Source: Trypanosoma brucei gambiense DAL972 (taxonomy: Eukaryota; Euglenozoa; Kinetoplastea; Trypanosomatida; Trypanosomatidae). Taken from it: 64,000 bases of DNA. Below, piece after piece: positions 9,665 to 19,528 of the stretch; position 1 is the stretch's first letter; the number at the start of each line of letters is the position of its first letter. The DNA is taken from NCBI RefSeq assembly GCF_000210295.1, contig NC_026744.1:310001-374000 (forward strand), in the 5' to 3' direction. The notes below the pieces were generated by a model. The model was given only the letters and a program-made list of their open reading frames with translations. It was not told where the DNA came from and did no database searches. The position numbers and the translations under genes were made by a program.

Positions 9665-12600
9665 ATGAAGGCGCTTAGTGACGATTCTCTACCTTCTTTC
9701 CGATTGGGATCACAGGGGAACTTAGCCGCGGTTCCCACGAAGGGACCATCACCGCGGTTTGAACTTGCACCTATTGTGAATGAACTTCAGCAGCAGATCA
9801 TATCAGCGGACTGTCAAAGTGATGTCATTGCCATGCTTGGCGCATCCGGACGACTGGTGTTACGTGACACAATGCAAGATGGTCCACCACTAGTGACCTC
9901 TGTGCGTAACCCTTACCGCGTGTTTATGAGCCCAGATGGCAACCACACTCTTGTCTCCACCACCGATGGGGAGTTGTGTTACTTTTCTGTACGGAATCGT
10001 AAATCAACAGGGCATTTCACTCTCCACAATCGTGGTGCCAGTGGGAATGAGGCTGCGCGAAATAATGTGGCTTCGTGTGTTTGTTGGCTTTCATCTGATG
10101 CTGGGTTTATTGGAAGTCCACGCACTTCTATCAGTGGGGCAGAAGGAGTAAGCGGCAGTGGCAGTGGTTGGCAGTTGGGATCAGGAACCGTTTACTGCCT
10201 TGTGGGCACAAAGTTGGGTGGTCTTGTGTTTTTAGTGAAAGTGGAGGTACATGGAGACGGGGGCAGTGTGAAGTTAACGTGCTTCCGTTCGCTGCAACTT
10301 CCCGACGCCAACCCCCAACAACAAGTTGGGTCTGTTGAGGTCGAACATATAAACTCCTTATGGGTTTTGTTCGTGTCAACTCCTACAGTTCTCTATCGAG
10401 TGGAGGGGCTCATGGATTCTCCAGCAGATTTCTTTGATAGTATCACTGCCTCAACAGGTATGTGGAATATTCGTAGGGTGTCTACTGCGGGGAATGCTTC
10501 AGCGTCGGGTGCTGTCGTGTTGTACCGTCCAGGTATTGGGATGCCGGCACAATCGTATGCATGGGCAAGTGTAGCTGGTGTGGTACATGGTTTGCTAAAT
10601 AGCCGTTCAGATGGAAGTTCTGCTAATAGTGGTGAAGCAGCTCTTGTTGAATTAACCGACGGAGGTTCTGTTGTGAATGAACAGCTTCTTGACTTGGAGC
10701 ACGTAGTGGTACCCAAAAGTAGTTCCAACGAAAGTGCCGCGATTACGGCGGCGGTGCCTGATCACTCCTTCAGAGGCGAGTCACAATTGCCGGTTGGTGC
10801 AACGTTGGTGGACGTTGGACTAACTGCTTTCCATATGTTGTTACTGTATAGGGATAGGTTCATTGTGCTCAACCACCCAGCCGGTCTTTCGTGGCGGGGA
10901 GCCTCCTCCACACTGCAGGGGGATTGGCCATACCTTTGTGAAATTGAGGAGCGTATTCGTTTCGATCCATTTCGTTATTCAAAGCGGGAGTCACCCCTAC
11001 GCGGAATCGTTCGAGACACTGCAGCACGGAAGGTGTACGTCTTTGATGCGAACACTTTCTGGGAGCTTCAGGTAGAACAGGAGCACCGACAGCAGTCGGA
11101 ACTCTTCCTTGACCGAGCAGTCAACACAAGGGAGAGCTCTCATCTGCGAAACCGCTACTTCAGGGCCGCGTATCAACTATGCAAATACGATAAGACAATG
11201 AGAAATAAGGTTCAATTTCTTCGTGGAAGGTTTCTCCTTCAAATAGGTGCTATTCGTCGGGCGATGGATGTTCTTGCGGAATGTGACTTCTTCGAGGACG
11301 TTTACCACCTCCTTATGTCCTTTCGGAACAGTAAGGTGTTGCAACTGTACGTAGAGAAACGGTACAAGAACTTGGTCAGGCGTGTCACTGAGGGGAAAGG
11401 TGTGCAAATGCAGTTGGCGTGTTTGTTGGCGCTCATTGTAGTGTTGCGGTTGGACACCATTGCACGTAGTGAAAACATAACCGATGCACCTTCCGCAACT
11501 GCGGTAGCAGAGACTTTAACATCGGGGTTGACAGCTTTCATTGAAGAGACGTTGGAAGAGCGATTGCCCATGTTTAGTTGTGTTGGTTACGTTAATCTCA
11601 TCGCACAGCTGTTGGAAGAGCAGTCTCGACCAGAATTAGTACTGAGGTTCGCTGAAAGGATGAACAAGATGCGCTACGTTATCACTTACCATGTATCGCG
11701 CGCCAACTATGTAGAGGCAGCAAATGTGCTTGGGGCTCATGCGCGGCGGATGGATTTGCGGAGTACCTGGTACAGTCTTGCCCCCATCCTCATGAAGAAG
11801 TGTCCTATACAGTTTACCAAAGCGATGCTGCGTGCGGTTAGCCGAGATGCCTATGACATGCCCTATTTGCTTTTGAATGCTGAAAAACTCATCCCAGTTT
11901 TCACCCAATATGAACCGCACATGAACGAGGATCCTGACAATCAGGAGCATCAAGTTGTTTTATTTCTCGACAATTGCATCACGAAATTGGGTTGTGATTC
12001 TCCTGCCGTCCACAATTACTACCTAAGCCTTGTGGTCAAACACGACACGAAGCGCCTAGATGAATTTCTCCAGTCTTCGCTTTACTATGATATAGGATTT
12101 GCGCTGCGGCAGTGCCTCGAGTCGCGCAGATATCGGCAGTGCGTGAGATTGTACAGCCAACTTCACCTTTATGAGGATGCATTGCGAGCAGCATTGGATT
12201 GTGCGGAGTTGACACAGAACGAGACGCCAGGTGGCGCCAGCAGTGCCATCGTCGGTAGTGGTGTGAACGAATGTGCTGCAACATCTCTCGTAAGCGGAGC
12301 GGATTTGGGATGTAATGAAGGTGAGGAAAGGGATGCATGGTCGAGGTTGAGCGTAGCGCAGGAATTACTTCTATCGCTTCCGGATGATATGCCGTTACCT
12401 CGGCGGAAGGCCTTATGGCTCATTGTGGCTCAACATGTTATTCAGAAGAATGACAACCGTGCAGCACTCCGTATTTTAGCTGACTCCTGTGGAGTTTTGA
12501 AACTGGAGGATATTCTCGAGGAAATGAACGACGTTAGCGTCATGGAAAACTTCAAAGGGGCTATATGCAAGAGTCTTGAGGTTTATGCATCGTTGACTAA

Positions 12601-12988
12601 GCAGCTTCGGGAGAAGCAGTTGGAGGCGGGTCGCATGTCCGAGGAACTGAAACGGGAGATTGAACAGCCTCGCAACAGCTTTGGTTACGTAACAGCGAAT
12701 CAGCGATGTATAATTTGCCGCTCAACTTTGCTTCAGGGGGATGCCCCGTTCTTCATTTACCCCCGCTGTTGCCATGCAGTACACGAGTCTTGCGCGGTGG
12801 CAAAATTAGAGAGCATTGGGGGGTTGGAGGCTTTTGTTGTGGACGAAGGACTTCCAAAAAACTTCTTGGACGGCATTAACTCGACACGTGATTTGGCCCA
12901 GATGGATTGCGTGATTTGCGGCGAAACTGCAATATTGGAGATTGACATGCCATTATTTACAGAGGACGATTCTTGGTTAGTGTTGTAG
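9665..12988 (+). CDS. VPS18: Vps18 (HOPS/CORVET subunit) homologue
   Basis: 1107 aa. Vps18 (Pep3, deep orange) is a core subunit of the HOPS and CORVET tethering complexes for endosome and lysosome fusion. The N-terminal ~400 residues are rich in beta-strand and low-complexity Ser/Gly/Val patches, as expected of a propeller. A Pep3/Vps18/Dor-type region follows, then an alpha-solenoid from about 490 to 990, including a stretch with alternating helices resembling clathrin heavy-chain repeats. The C-terminus carries the family's RING-like zinc finger: C1015-x2-C1018, a C-C-H-A-V-H-E-S-C cluster, and C1082-x2-C1085. This size and the RING at the very end fit Vps18. Vps11 or Vps41 are alternatives, but the Pep3-like central region favours Vps18. 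Confidence 0.85.
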   Translation: MKALSDDSLPSFRLGSQGNLAAVPTKGPSPRFELAPIVNELQQQIISADCQSDVIAMLGASGRLVLRDTMQDGPPLVTSVRNPYRVFMSPDGNHTLVSTTDGELCYFSVRNRKSTGHFTLHNRGASGNEAARNNVASCVCWLSSDAGFIGSPRTSISGAEGVSGSGSGWQLGSGTVYCLVGTKLGGLVFLVKVEVHGDGGSVKLTCFRSLQLPDANPQQQVGSVEVEHINSLWVLFVSTPTVLYRVEGLMDSPADFFDSITASTGMWNIRRVSTAGNASASGAVVLYRPGIGMPAQSYAWASVAGVVHGLLNSRSDGSSANSGEAALVELTDGGSVVNEQLLDLEHVVVPKSSSNESAAITAAVPDHSFRGESQLPVGATLVDVGLTAFHMLLLYRDRFIVLNHPAGLSWRGASSTLQGDWPYLCEIEERIRFDPFRYSKRESPLRGIVRDTAARKVYVFDANTFWELQVEQEHRQQSELFLDRAVNTRESSHLRNRYFRAAYQLCKYDKTMRNKVQFLRGRFLLQIGAIRRAMDVLAECDFFEDVYHLLMSFRNSKVLQLYVEKRYKNLVRRVTEGKGVQMQLACLLALIVVLRLDTIARSENITDAPSATAVAETLTSGLTAFIEETLEERLPMFSCVGYVNLIAQLLEEQSRPELVLRFAERMNKMRYVITYHVSRANYVEAANVLGAHARRMDLRSTWYSLAPILMKKCPIQFTKAMLRAVSRDAYDMPYLLLNAEKLIPVFTQYEPHMNEDPDNQEHQVVLFLDNCITKLGCDSPAVHNYYLSLVVKHDTKRLDEFLQSSLYYDIGFALRQCLESRRYRQCVRLYSQLHLYEDALRAALDCAELTQNETPGGASSAIVGSGVNECAATSLVSGADLGCNEGEERDAWSRLSVAQELLLSLPDDMPLPRRKALWLIVAQHVIQKNDNRAALRILADSCGVLKLEDILEEMNDVSVMENFKGAICKSLEVYASLTKQLREKQLEAGRMSEELKREIEQPRNSFGYVTANQRCIICRSTLLQGDAPFFIYPRCCHAVHESCAVAKLESIGGLEAFVVDEGLPKNFLDGINSTRDLAQMDCVICGETAILEIDMPLFTEDDSWLVL

Positions 12989-13593
12989 CGGCTGACTGTC
13001 GCTAAGGCGGTCGCAGCACGCCGTGTTCCACGTTCTCATTACTTTTTACTCATTCCGTTGTCTTGCCGTGTGCTGTGGTGCCGGACGTTCACCCGGAAAA
13101 CTGCAGGTATGCACGCTAGTGAGGGAGTCTACAGTACAAAACAAAAGGAAATTTACCGTTGCTATATAGTAATTAATTCACGACCCCTCTTTGTGTGTGT
13201 GTGTGTGTGTTATTTTTTTTTTTTAATGTTATTCTGTGCTACTCGTATAACCTCCGCTGTGCCATTTGTTTTCCATATTTGATTCTTGCGCCGATGATGT
13301 GAATAAATGTACATTAATTCGCAAGATATATATTCATAGAAGTTGTTGGAATCTTTGAAAAAAAAAACGACCGCCACGTGGCGTGGAGTGGACCAAAGAT
13401 ATTTCCAACCGACCGGTGCTGCAGTTCATCCGTTTCGCCGAAACGCTTGTCATCTGCTGTGGGTATTACTCACTTGTGATCAAAGAGTAACTGGGAGGAG
13501 GCTCACCACGCTGCCGGCACTCTCCTTGTTTTTCGTTTAGCGGTATCTTTATATATTTTAGATCAACGTTACGGAACTAACAGCGTGTGTGCA
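12989..13593 (+). other. Intergenic spacer, VPS18 to Plus3-like gene
   Basis: 605 bases with no gene seen. Contains a short GT run at about 13192-13210 followed by a T-run, and the acceptor region before the next gene. Confidence 0.75.
13520..13540 (+). promoter_or_regulatory. Probable trans-splice acceptor for the Plus3-like gene
   Basis: C/T run ending in AG at 13539-13540. The next ATG is the gene start at 13594, which would give a 5' UTR of about 53 nt. Confidence 0.5.
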
Positions 13594-15750
13594 ATGAAGT
13601 TTTGGGTGAAGGCAATAACGGATAAAAACGTGCAAGAGCAACTTCTTGTTGACGCTGAGAGTTTGGATGAGCTCACGAAGGAGCTCAGCAGCTTACTCAA
13701 CACGTGTGTGACTTCAATATCCGTTTCCGACTTCCAGTCACAAGTAGTGGACAAGATCAACAGTGGTACCGATATTGTGACTGTCAACGTCGGCACATCA
13801 ACCACCTGTAGTGATAGCAATTCAAAGGCGAATACTAACACCAGTCATTTTGAGACAAGTGTAACGAGCACAGGGCATTGGTTATGTAACGATGCAGCCT
13901 TGTCGTTGACTGAAGATGACGAGTGGTTGTGTTCAACCGCCAGCACAGCTATTGCGGAAGGAACACCCGTAAGACGTACATTAGTAGCAAATCAGTTGCT
14001 CCTGGATGCTACACCGCAAATAGACCGTATTTGCCTTCGCCGTGACCAGTTGGAGTTACTACTTCGGCCGTCCCATAGGGGTGCCTACCACAGTGTTATC
14101 ACGGGCTGTTTTGCACGCATGCGATGGCGACAGGGATACAGTCTGTACCAAATCGTTCGCCCTGCAAGTGATCAGATGCTCGTATTCGACATGATTCACT
14201 ATGAGGAAACGCATGGAATGGAGGTAGTTAGCAACGCTCCACCTGTTGCCCAGGAACTTACCACGTGGGGGAAGCGGATGCGTGCTGCCTCTCGTCCCTT
14301 CGTGACTGCAGGTTTTATTGAGGCAAAGGTGGGAGATGTAAATTCTGCCCTGCGAACTGCAAGGGGATCCTCTGTGGAGCGCCCGTCGCTACAACCACAA
14401 ATAATGGTCCCTTCAACTCCCCCTGCTTCCAGCACAGATTCTTACCCAAGACGAGCGCGAAAAACGCTTAATGCGTATAGTCCCTCCCTAGCCTTCTTCA
14501 GCTTTGACCGCTTACTGATAAAAACGAACGATACACTCAAACACTCGCAGTTTTGTATTGTGAATGAACCGGAAATGGATTCTTTCAGCGTCGTCATTTT
14601 CGCGTCACGGTTTTCCAACACTTATGCGAAGAAACCAAGACGGTCGGACTTTGCGGGGTGTATGATTACCTTAGATAAGAATGCTCGAACCCCCGGAATA
14701 GCAAGTGAAAGAGATATTACAGAGAAGGGTTACGAAATGCTTTGCTCTCCGCAGTGGTGGGGGTGCCGTTATATCGCACTGGTTAGACCCCAACCAACCG
14801 GAAGTAGTGAACCCTACATTGATAGTAGAGGAATTTGTATGCAGGACTTCACGGTGTTGTCCGGTCGCTTCTTGTCGAGTCTCTTTAATCCACCAACGAC
14901 AACGTCCCTACCGATTCCTACTTGGGCAACAGGCGAGGGTCTCTCTGCTAACATTTTACGTCCTCAACTTGTTGTGCACCACAAAAAGCTTCATGTATTC
15001 TACCTTATCAGCATTGTGACATCGTCTCCGGTTCGGCGTCTGTGCAGCGTTCGCTTAGGAGCTTGTGAGCCGTTAAATGTTGGTGCTGTGTCAAGCAATG
15101 CCAATGCAGACAGCCAAGCTGCTGAAGGTGGTGCTTTTTTGGATGGCTCGTTCGCGAATAGTGGTGCACTACCGCACAGGAACAGATCGAATAGTCCCGC
15201 ACTTGTGGGTATATGCCAGTATAGTCTAGCACACGCGGTTTGTGAAGGGGATGCGTTTGGACAGTGGCATATTGTGTCAGATGAGGAACCGCTGCTGTCT
15301 TGTCAAACTAATATGCCCGTATTTACTGCTGCCTCAGTCCCTGCAGTCGATGCTAAGCGTGAGAAAAGTATTGTTAGCGACAATTCACCAGAAAGTGATC
15401 CATTGAAAGTGCTGCAATTACTGTGGTATGAAGGGGACGCTTCCGACAGTCAGTCCTCGGCCCCATCCAACCAATCCACATTGTCCTCCGCATCTCGAAG
15501 TAATAGCGTGAGCAACCGCCCTCTACTACCGTTTGAGCGATGGGTAAACACGCATGAGGATGCATCACCGGATGCTTGGGAACAGGAACCAAGTTATTCC
15601 GCTGTACGCATAAATACGGAACTAATGAAATCCGGCGTTTGTTCCCTGTCATTATGTGAGCACGAGGGGATGGTACTTGCTGCCTCCGTCAACCGAGACG
15701 CTCAGCAGCGCACTGTTGTGATGGTGGCACCACTAACGACAGAACCGTGA
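13594..15750 (+). CDS. Protein with Plus3 (Rtf1)-like segment, otherwise unknown
   Basis: 718 aa from the ATG at 13594; an upstream in-frame GTG at 13585 is not a credible eukaryotic start. Residues ~143-200 read like a Plus3 domain. An I-x-L-R-R-D-Q-L-E-L-L-L core is followed by a V-I-T-G-C-F-A-R-M motif and a Y-S-L-Y-Q-I-V strand, the pattern of the nucleic-acid and phospho-CTR-binding Plus3 fold of Rtf1. Ser/Thr/Asn-rich segments lie on both sides, and the C-terminal half is beta-rich with no recognised domain. If the Plus3 reading is right, a role in transcription elongation or chromatin is plausible, but this is inference from one short region. Confidence 0.6.
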   Translation: MKFWVKAITDKNVQEQLLVDAESLDELTKELSSLLNTCVTSISVSDFQSQVVDKINSGTDIVTVNVGTSTTCSDSNSKANTNTSHFETSVTSTGHWLCNDAALSLTEDDEWLCSTASTAIAEGTPVRRTLVANQLLLDATPQIDRICLRRDQLELLLRPSHRGAYHSVITGCFARMRWRQGYSLYQIVRPASDQMLVFDMIHYEETHGMEVVSNAPPVAQELTTWGKRMRAASRPFVTAGFIEAKVGDVNSALRTARGSSVERPSLQPQIMVPSTPPASSTDSYPRRARKTLNAYSPSLAFFSFDRLLIKTNDTLKHSQFCIVNEPEMDSFSVVIFASRFSNTYAKKPRRSDFAGCMITLDKNARTPGIASERDITEKGYEMLCSPQWWGCRYIALVRPQPTGSSEPYIDSRGICMQDFTVLSGRFLSSLFNPPTTTSLPIPTWATGEGLSANILRPQLVVHHKKLHVFYLISIVTSSPVRRLCSVRLGACEPLNVGAVSSNANADSQAAEGGAFLDGSFANSGALPHRNRSNSPALVGICQYSLAHAVCEGDAFGQWHIVSDEEPLLSCQTNMPVFTAASVPAVDAKREKSIVSDNSPESDPLKVLQLLWYEGDASDSQSSAPSNQSTLSSASRSNSVSNRPLLPFERWVNTHEDASPDAWEQEPSYSAVRINTELMKSGVCSLSLCEHEGMVLAASVNRDAQQRTVVMVAPLTTEP

Positions 15751-15883
15751 ATACAACGAGAAAAAACCGGAAAGAAAAAAACAAAACATATTGAACAAAT
15801 CGAAGAAGGGTGTACTTTGTTCTGCGAGTAAGAAGAGGGTGGAGGAATCGTATTTTTCCGATTTCTTGATGAACGTTCGCCTT

Positions 15884-15906
15884 TATATATATATATATAT
15901 ATATAT
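15884..15906. repeat. (TA)n microsatellite
   Basis: Alternating TA about 130 bases after the Plus3-like gene stop, so probably in its 3' UTR. Confidence 0.9.
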
Positions 15907-17121
15907 TAAGAGGACTATTGTGGTTGCATGTGGGTACAAAAGAAGGTAATAAATGAAATGATAATAAAGTGTGCATTTATGTCTTTTTCGTTATCATTTT
16001 ACTTTTCGTTCATTCATTTTATATTCTTTTTTTCCAGCTTCAATAATTCCGTTGTACCTTATTGTTCTAAATAATGTATAATCGTGTTACAATCCCCGTG
16101 TCCCATGTTTTCTTCACCTACGACTTTTCCCTCTCCTTCTAAAAAAAGAGAAGAATGAAAAATATAATATTAATGAGCTTTCTTTAATTGTGGTTACTGT
16201 TATCTGTACTATATTTTTCAATGTTTTTTTGTTTTTGTATTTTTCGCTTTAGCATATTTATGTCAATACGATGCGGGAGCGTTCACGAGAATTATTAGTT
16301 GTGTGGTTGTCGTCTTTGTTATCTCCGGCACAACACCTTATGTGCTTATTGTGTGGACACAAGAGAAACAGAAATGGGAGAAGGGGGATTTTTTTTAAAA
16401 AAAAGAAGAACCTTTTTCGTTTTATTTTCGTATTCGGTCGTATAATCCCACTTTTCGTTACTTTTATCTCTATTTCCTCTTTTCATTTTGCTTCCCGCTT
16501 TCTTCTTTTAACTTTTCCCCCATCTTCCTCTTCCCAAGTTTCTTTTTTTGTATAGTGTGCTGAAGTTTGCGAGACTGAGCGAGACTGTTACACGTTACAA
16601 CAGTCGTAATGGTATTATTATTATTATTAAACAATGATAATAATAATGATAATAACTTTTGCTAGTGTTATTATTACTATTTTGATTTCCGTCTACGTTC
16701 TATTTATTTTGATTTTGCCTTCTGTTACTTTCTTATTACTTTAGTTGTTTTAGTTCCAGTTTCACTTTTTTGTTGTTTTGTGTGTATGTGTGCATTTTGC
16801 GTGTTTGTAGTAGTTATTCAGTGCCCACTCCTCCCTTCTCCCATACGCTCAGATTTCCTTTATTACGCTAGAAGGAAGCAAAGCGATCACGCATACACAA
16901 AACGAATAAAGAAAATTAAAAATGAAAAAAGAGAAAGAAAAGAAAAGTACTCTCCATCATTCCTCTTTATTTTTCCATATGAGATCCTGTTGGCTCCCAT
17001 CTCATCTCATCACTTCTCCCGTTATCTGTCTCCTCACAGTGTCAGTGGCATCGGCGCCAGATGATTATTTGCATGTTCATTGCTTGCGGTTCTTTCCAGT
17101 CTAAACTAAAAACAACAAAAA

Positions 17122-17209
17122 CTTCGCTTTCCCCCCTATTTCATCTGATTATTCCCTTTTGTAATCGATTTTTTTAAAAAAAATGTTTATATGCGTACAA
17201 CGCGCGTAG
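17122..17209 (+). promoter_or_regulatory. Probable trans-splice acceptor for the CDC2-related kinase
   Basis: A C/T-rich tract (17122-17175) is followed by its first AG at 17208-17209. The two ATGs in this interval lie before the AG. After it the first ATG is the kinase start at 17340. Confidence 0.45.
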
Positions 17210-17223
17210 ATACATTTTCTCTA

Positions 17224-17243
17224 ATATATATATATATATATAT
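17224..17243. repeat. (TA)10 microsatellite
   Basis: Alternating AT about 100 bases before the kinase start, probably in its 5' UTR. Confidence 0.9.
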
Positions 17244-17339
17244 TGATACGCAAGTAATTATAAGAGAATCAAGGCGGAGGGGTTCAGTACGTTACTTTAG
17301 GCGTAAGGGGTGGCGGGAAACTGAAACGGGTTGGATATC

Positions 17340-18317
17340 ATGTCTGATACATTAAGTAGCAAACTAGACGATGTCGATGCGGATGTTTTGCGCGGCGCGT
17401 ATGAACCCGTAGCGATTATCGGAGAGGGAACTTATGGTGTTGTCTTCCGCGCACGTGGGGTTGCGAGCGGGGCCGAGTTTGCGATAAAGAAACTAAGAAG
17501 TGACAAGCTGAAGGAAGGCGTTCCTGCAACGACACTTCGAGAAGTGACGCTGCTGCACGAAATGAGTGACAATCCAAATGTGGTGCGACTGCTCGATGTT
17601 TTGTGCTCCAAGCGTCGTGTTTATTTGGTGTTTGAGTTGCTTAACGAAGATCTCAGGTCTTTTATTCGCCGCAACTATCCGCAACCACCCGCTACTGCCA
17701 GTAGCTCTGTTGTACCTTTGAGACTCGTGAAAAATTTTACCTGTCAAATGCTTCACGCCTTGTGGAGGTGCCACCAGAATCGAATCATTCACAGGGACCT
17801 TAAACCTGCAAATGTGCTTCTCGGGGTAAAGAAGTCAACGAGGAATGACGGCGAGGATTCGTACATTTTGAAACTGGCGGACTTTGGGCTTGCGCGTACT
17901 TATGAGATGACATTGTTGACGTATACGAAAGAAGTAATGACGTTGTGGTATCGTGCACCAGAGATTTTGCTTGGGGAGCGGCACTACACGCCAGCCGCAG
18001 ATGTGTGGTCGGTTGGTTGCATTGTGTTGGAGATGATTGTTGGTTGTCCTGTTTTTAGAGGTGAGTCCAACCGTGACCAGTTAGATAGGATCTTCTACAC
18101 TGTGGGAACACCGACGGAAGAGACATGGGCTGGCGTAGCAATGATGCCAGGATATGACAAGGCAACGAAAATATATAAGGTGGCGCCTCTCCATGAGCGA
18201 TTGCCGACATTCGATAAGGAGGCAGTACAGTTTGTTGCATTTCTTTTGCAAGTCAATCCAAAAAGCCGTCCCACTATTCCTACAATTCTTCAACATCCTT
18301 TTCTGCAAGGTGACTAG
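17340..18317 (+). CDS. CRK6: CDC2-related kinase (CRK), probably CRK6
   Basis: 325 aa from the ATG at 17340; the frame extends three codons upstream only to a TTG. It is a complete, active-looking CMGC/CDK kinase. Visible are the Gly-rich loop G-E-G-T-Y-G-V-V (28-35, with the inhibitory Thr/Tyr pair), the ATP lysine K50, a cyclin-binding helix P-A-T-T-L-R-E (62-68) in place of PSTAIRE, H-R-D-L-K-P-A-N (151-158) and D-F-G (181-183). The activation loop has Y-T-K-E-V before T-L-W-Y-R-A-P-E. The variant helix and size fit a trypanosome CRK. CRK6 is chosen from remembered gene order and length, so family confidence is high and the paralogue less sure. It needs a partner cyclin; none is in this window. 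Confidence 0.85.
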   Translation: MSDTLSSKLDDVDADVLRGAYEPVAIIGEGTYGVVFRARGVASGAEFAIKKLRSDKLKEGVPATTLREVTLLHEMSDNPNVVRLLDVLCSKRRVYLVFELLNEDLRSFIRRNYPQPPATASSSVVPLRLVKNFTCQMLHALWRCHQNRIIHRDLKPANVLLGVKKSTRNDGEDSYILKLADFGLARTYEMTLLTYTKEVMTLWYRAPEILLGERHYTPAADVWSVGCIVLEMIVGCPVFRGESNRDQLDRIFYTVGTPTEETWAGVAMMPGYDKATKIYKVAPLHERLPTFDKEAVQFVAFLLQVNPKSRPTIPTILQHPFLQGD

Positions 18318-19258
18318 CTCCTTCCCCTCCTTCCACCCCCAACACGTTCGTTGCTCTGCTGTTGCTTTGTTTTATATCATGATTAATTTATCGGTGAAGA
18401 TGTGGTAATCAGTTTTGATTGAATAAAATCTCCGGGGTCTCGATCATTTGGTGAGGCGTTACGATTTAACAATGCGTATTTTTGTGCGTGTTTTGCAATC
18501 AACCATTGTAGTCGAATAGATATGAGAGGAATCAACATCCCGTAGAATTTCCAAAGGCTCAGACGTAATGAAATCACCTGAGTCGCGTAAATCATTTCTT
18601 AATTTTTTTATTCTTCGCTGTCGTTGTTTTTTTTTTCTTTCTTTGTATTCTTGGAGGTTTCTTCGTAGCGGCTTTCTTGGCGCGGATCATACACATAATT
18701 AGTGCGGACTGAGTGTCATTGATTGAGGGAATGGGGAATCAACTTCAGTAACCGCTTTTGTATGAGGGGATGGGACATGAGTTGTGTACTCAAAATAAGA
18801 AAAATAACGCAAAGAGAGTGAAAATCGGTACACACGGTCTGTACGCATGGCCGGTGTTCGCGACTGGGGAAACAACACAATGCTATTAGTTATTAAGTTG
18901 TTAGTGGAGGTGGTGTTTTTGATTATTTATGCACTTCACCTGTGGTAATATCTCTGAGGTATCGTGGGGTACCTCATTTTGTAAATCTATTGAAAATGTT
19001 TTTTAATTTCCCACGTCTCTTGCTTCGTTTTCGTTTTGTTTAATAGTTGCTGAAGTGTTATTGGCATATTCTTCATTTCTCTTTTTATTTCCGTTTCATT
19101 TGTTTCTTCCTCCACCCCTTATCACCCTTTTCTTCTTTCGCTGTTTGGAGTATGAAAATGATTGATCACCACTCGCCATGTGCAGGGGTATGTTTATTCT
19201 TGAGATGAAATGTTGATCAAGGTTGCGGTTATTCCCTCCCTGAAATGCTAAAGCGAAA

Positions 19259-19279
19259 ATATATATATATATATATATG
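19259..19279. repeat. (AT)10 microsatellite
   Basis: Alternating AT in the CRK to RING-PHD spacer. Confidence 0.9.
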
Positions 19280-19420
19280 TCAGCGGTTTCTTCGTTAACA
19301 CTTTTCTCGGCCGGTTTATATCGTGTGTAATTGCTTTTAAGGCTTGTGAAAGCTATGGTCGCCTCTGTAATTAGTTGAATGATTTCTTTTTGTTTTTTAG
19401 CTTTCATTGTAATATTCTGG

Positions 19421-19494
19421 TCATCTCTTGGTTTCCCTTTTTTCCCCATCAAACATGTCCTTCTAACACTTCATTAAACTAACAAAATATAAAG
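19421..19494 (+). promoter_or_regulatory. Probable trans-splice acceptor for the RING-PHD gene
   Basis: C/T run at 19421-19447; the first AG after it is at 19493-19494. An ATG within the interval precedes the AG. The first ATG after it is 19529. Confidence 0.45.
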
Positions 19495-19528
19495 AAAACA
19501 AGCAAGTATAGTGAGTCATATTTGTTGC

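Larger units (their letters stand above)
15751..17339 (+). other. Intergenic spacer, Plus3-like gene to CRK
   Basis: 1.6 kb with no supported gene. Contains TA runs at 15884-15906 and 17224-17243, a TTA-type run near 16612-16630, and a T8A8 tract at 16389-16404. Confidence 0.75.
18318..19528 (+). other. Intergenic spacer, CRK to RING-PHD gene
   Basis: 1.2 kb with no supported gene. The middle (about 18650-18960) is less repetitive than most spacers here, but no open frame, hairpin or RNA signature was recognised in it. A TA run lies at 19259-19279. Confidence 0.7.
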
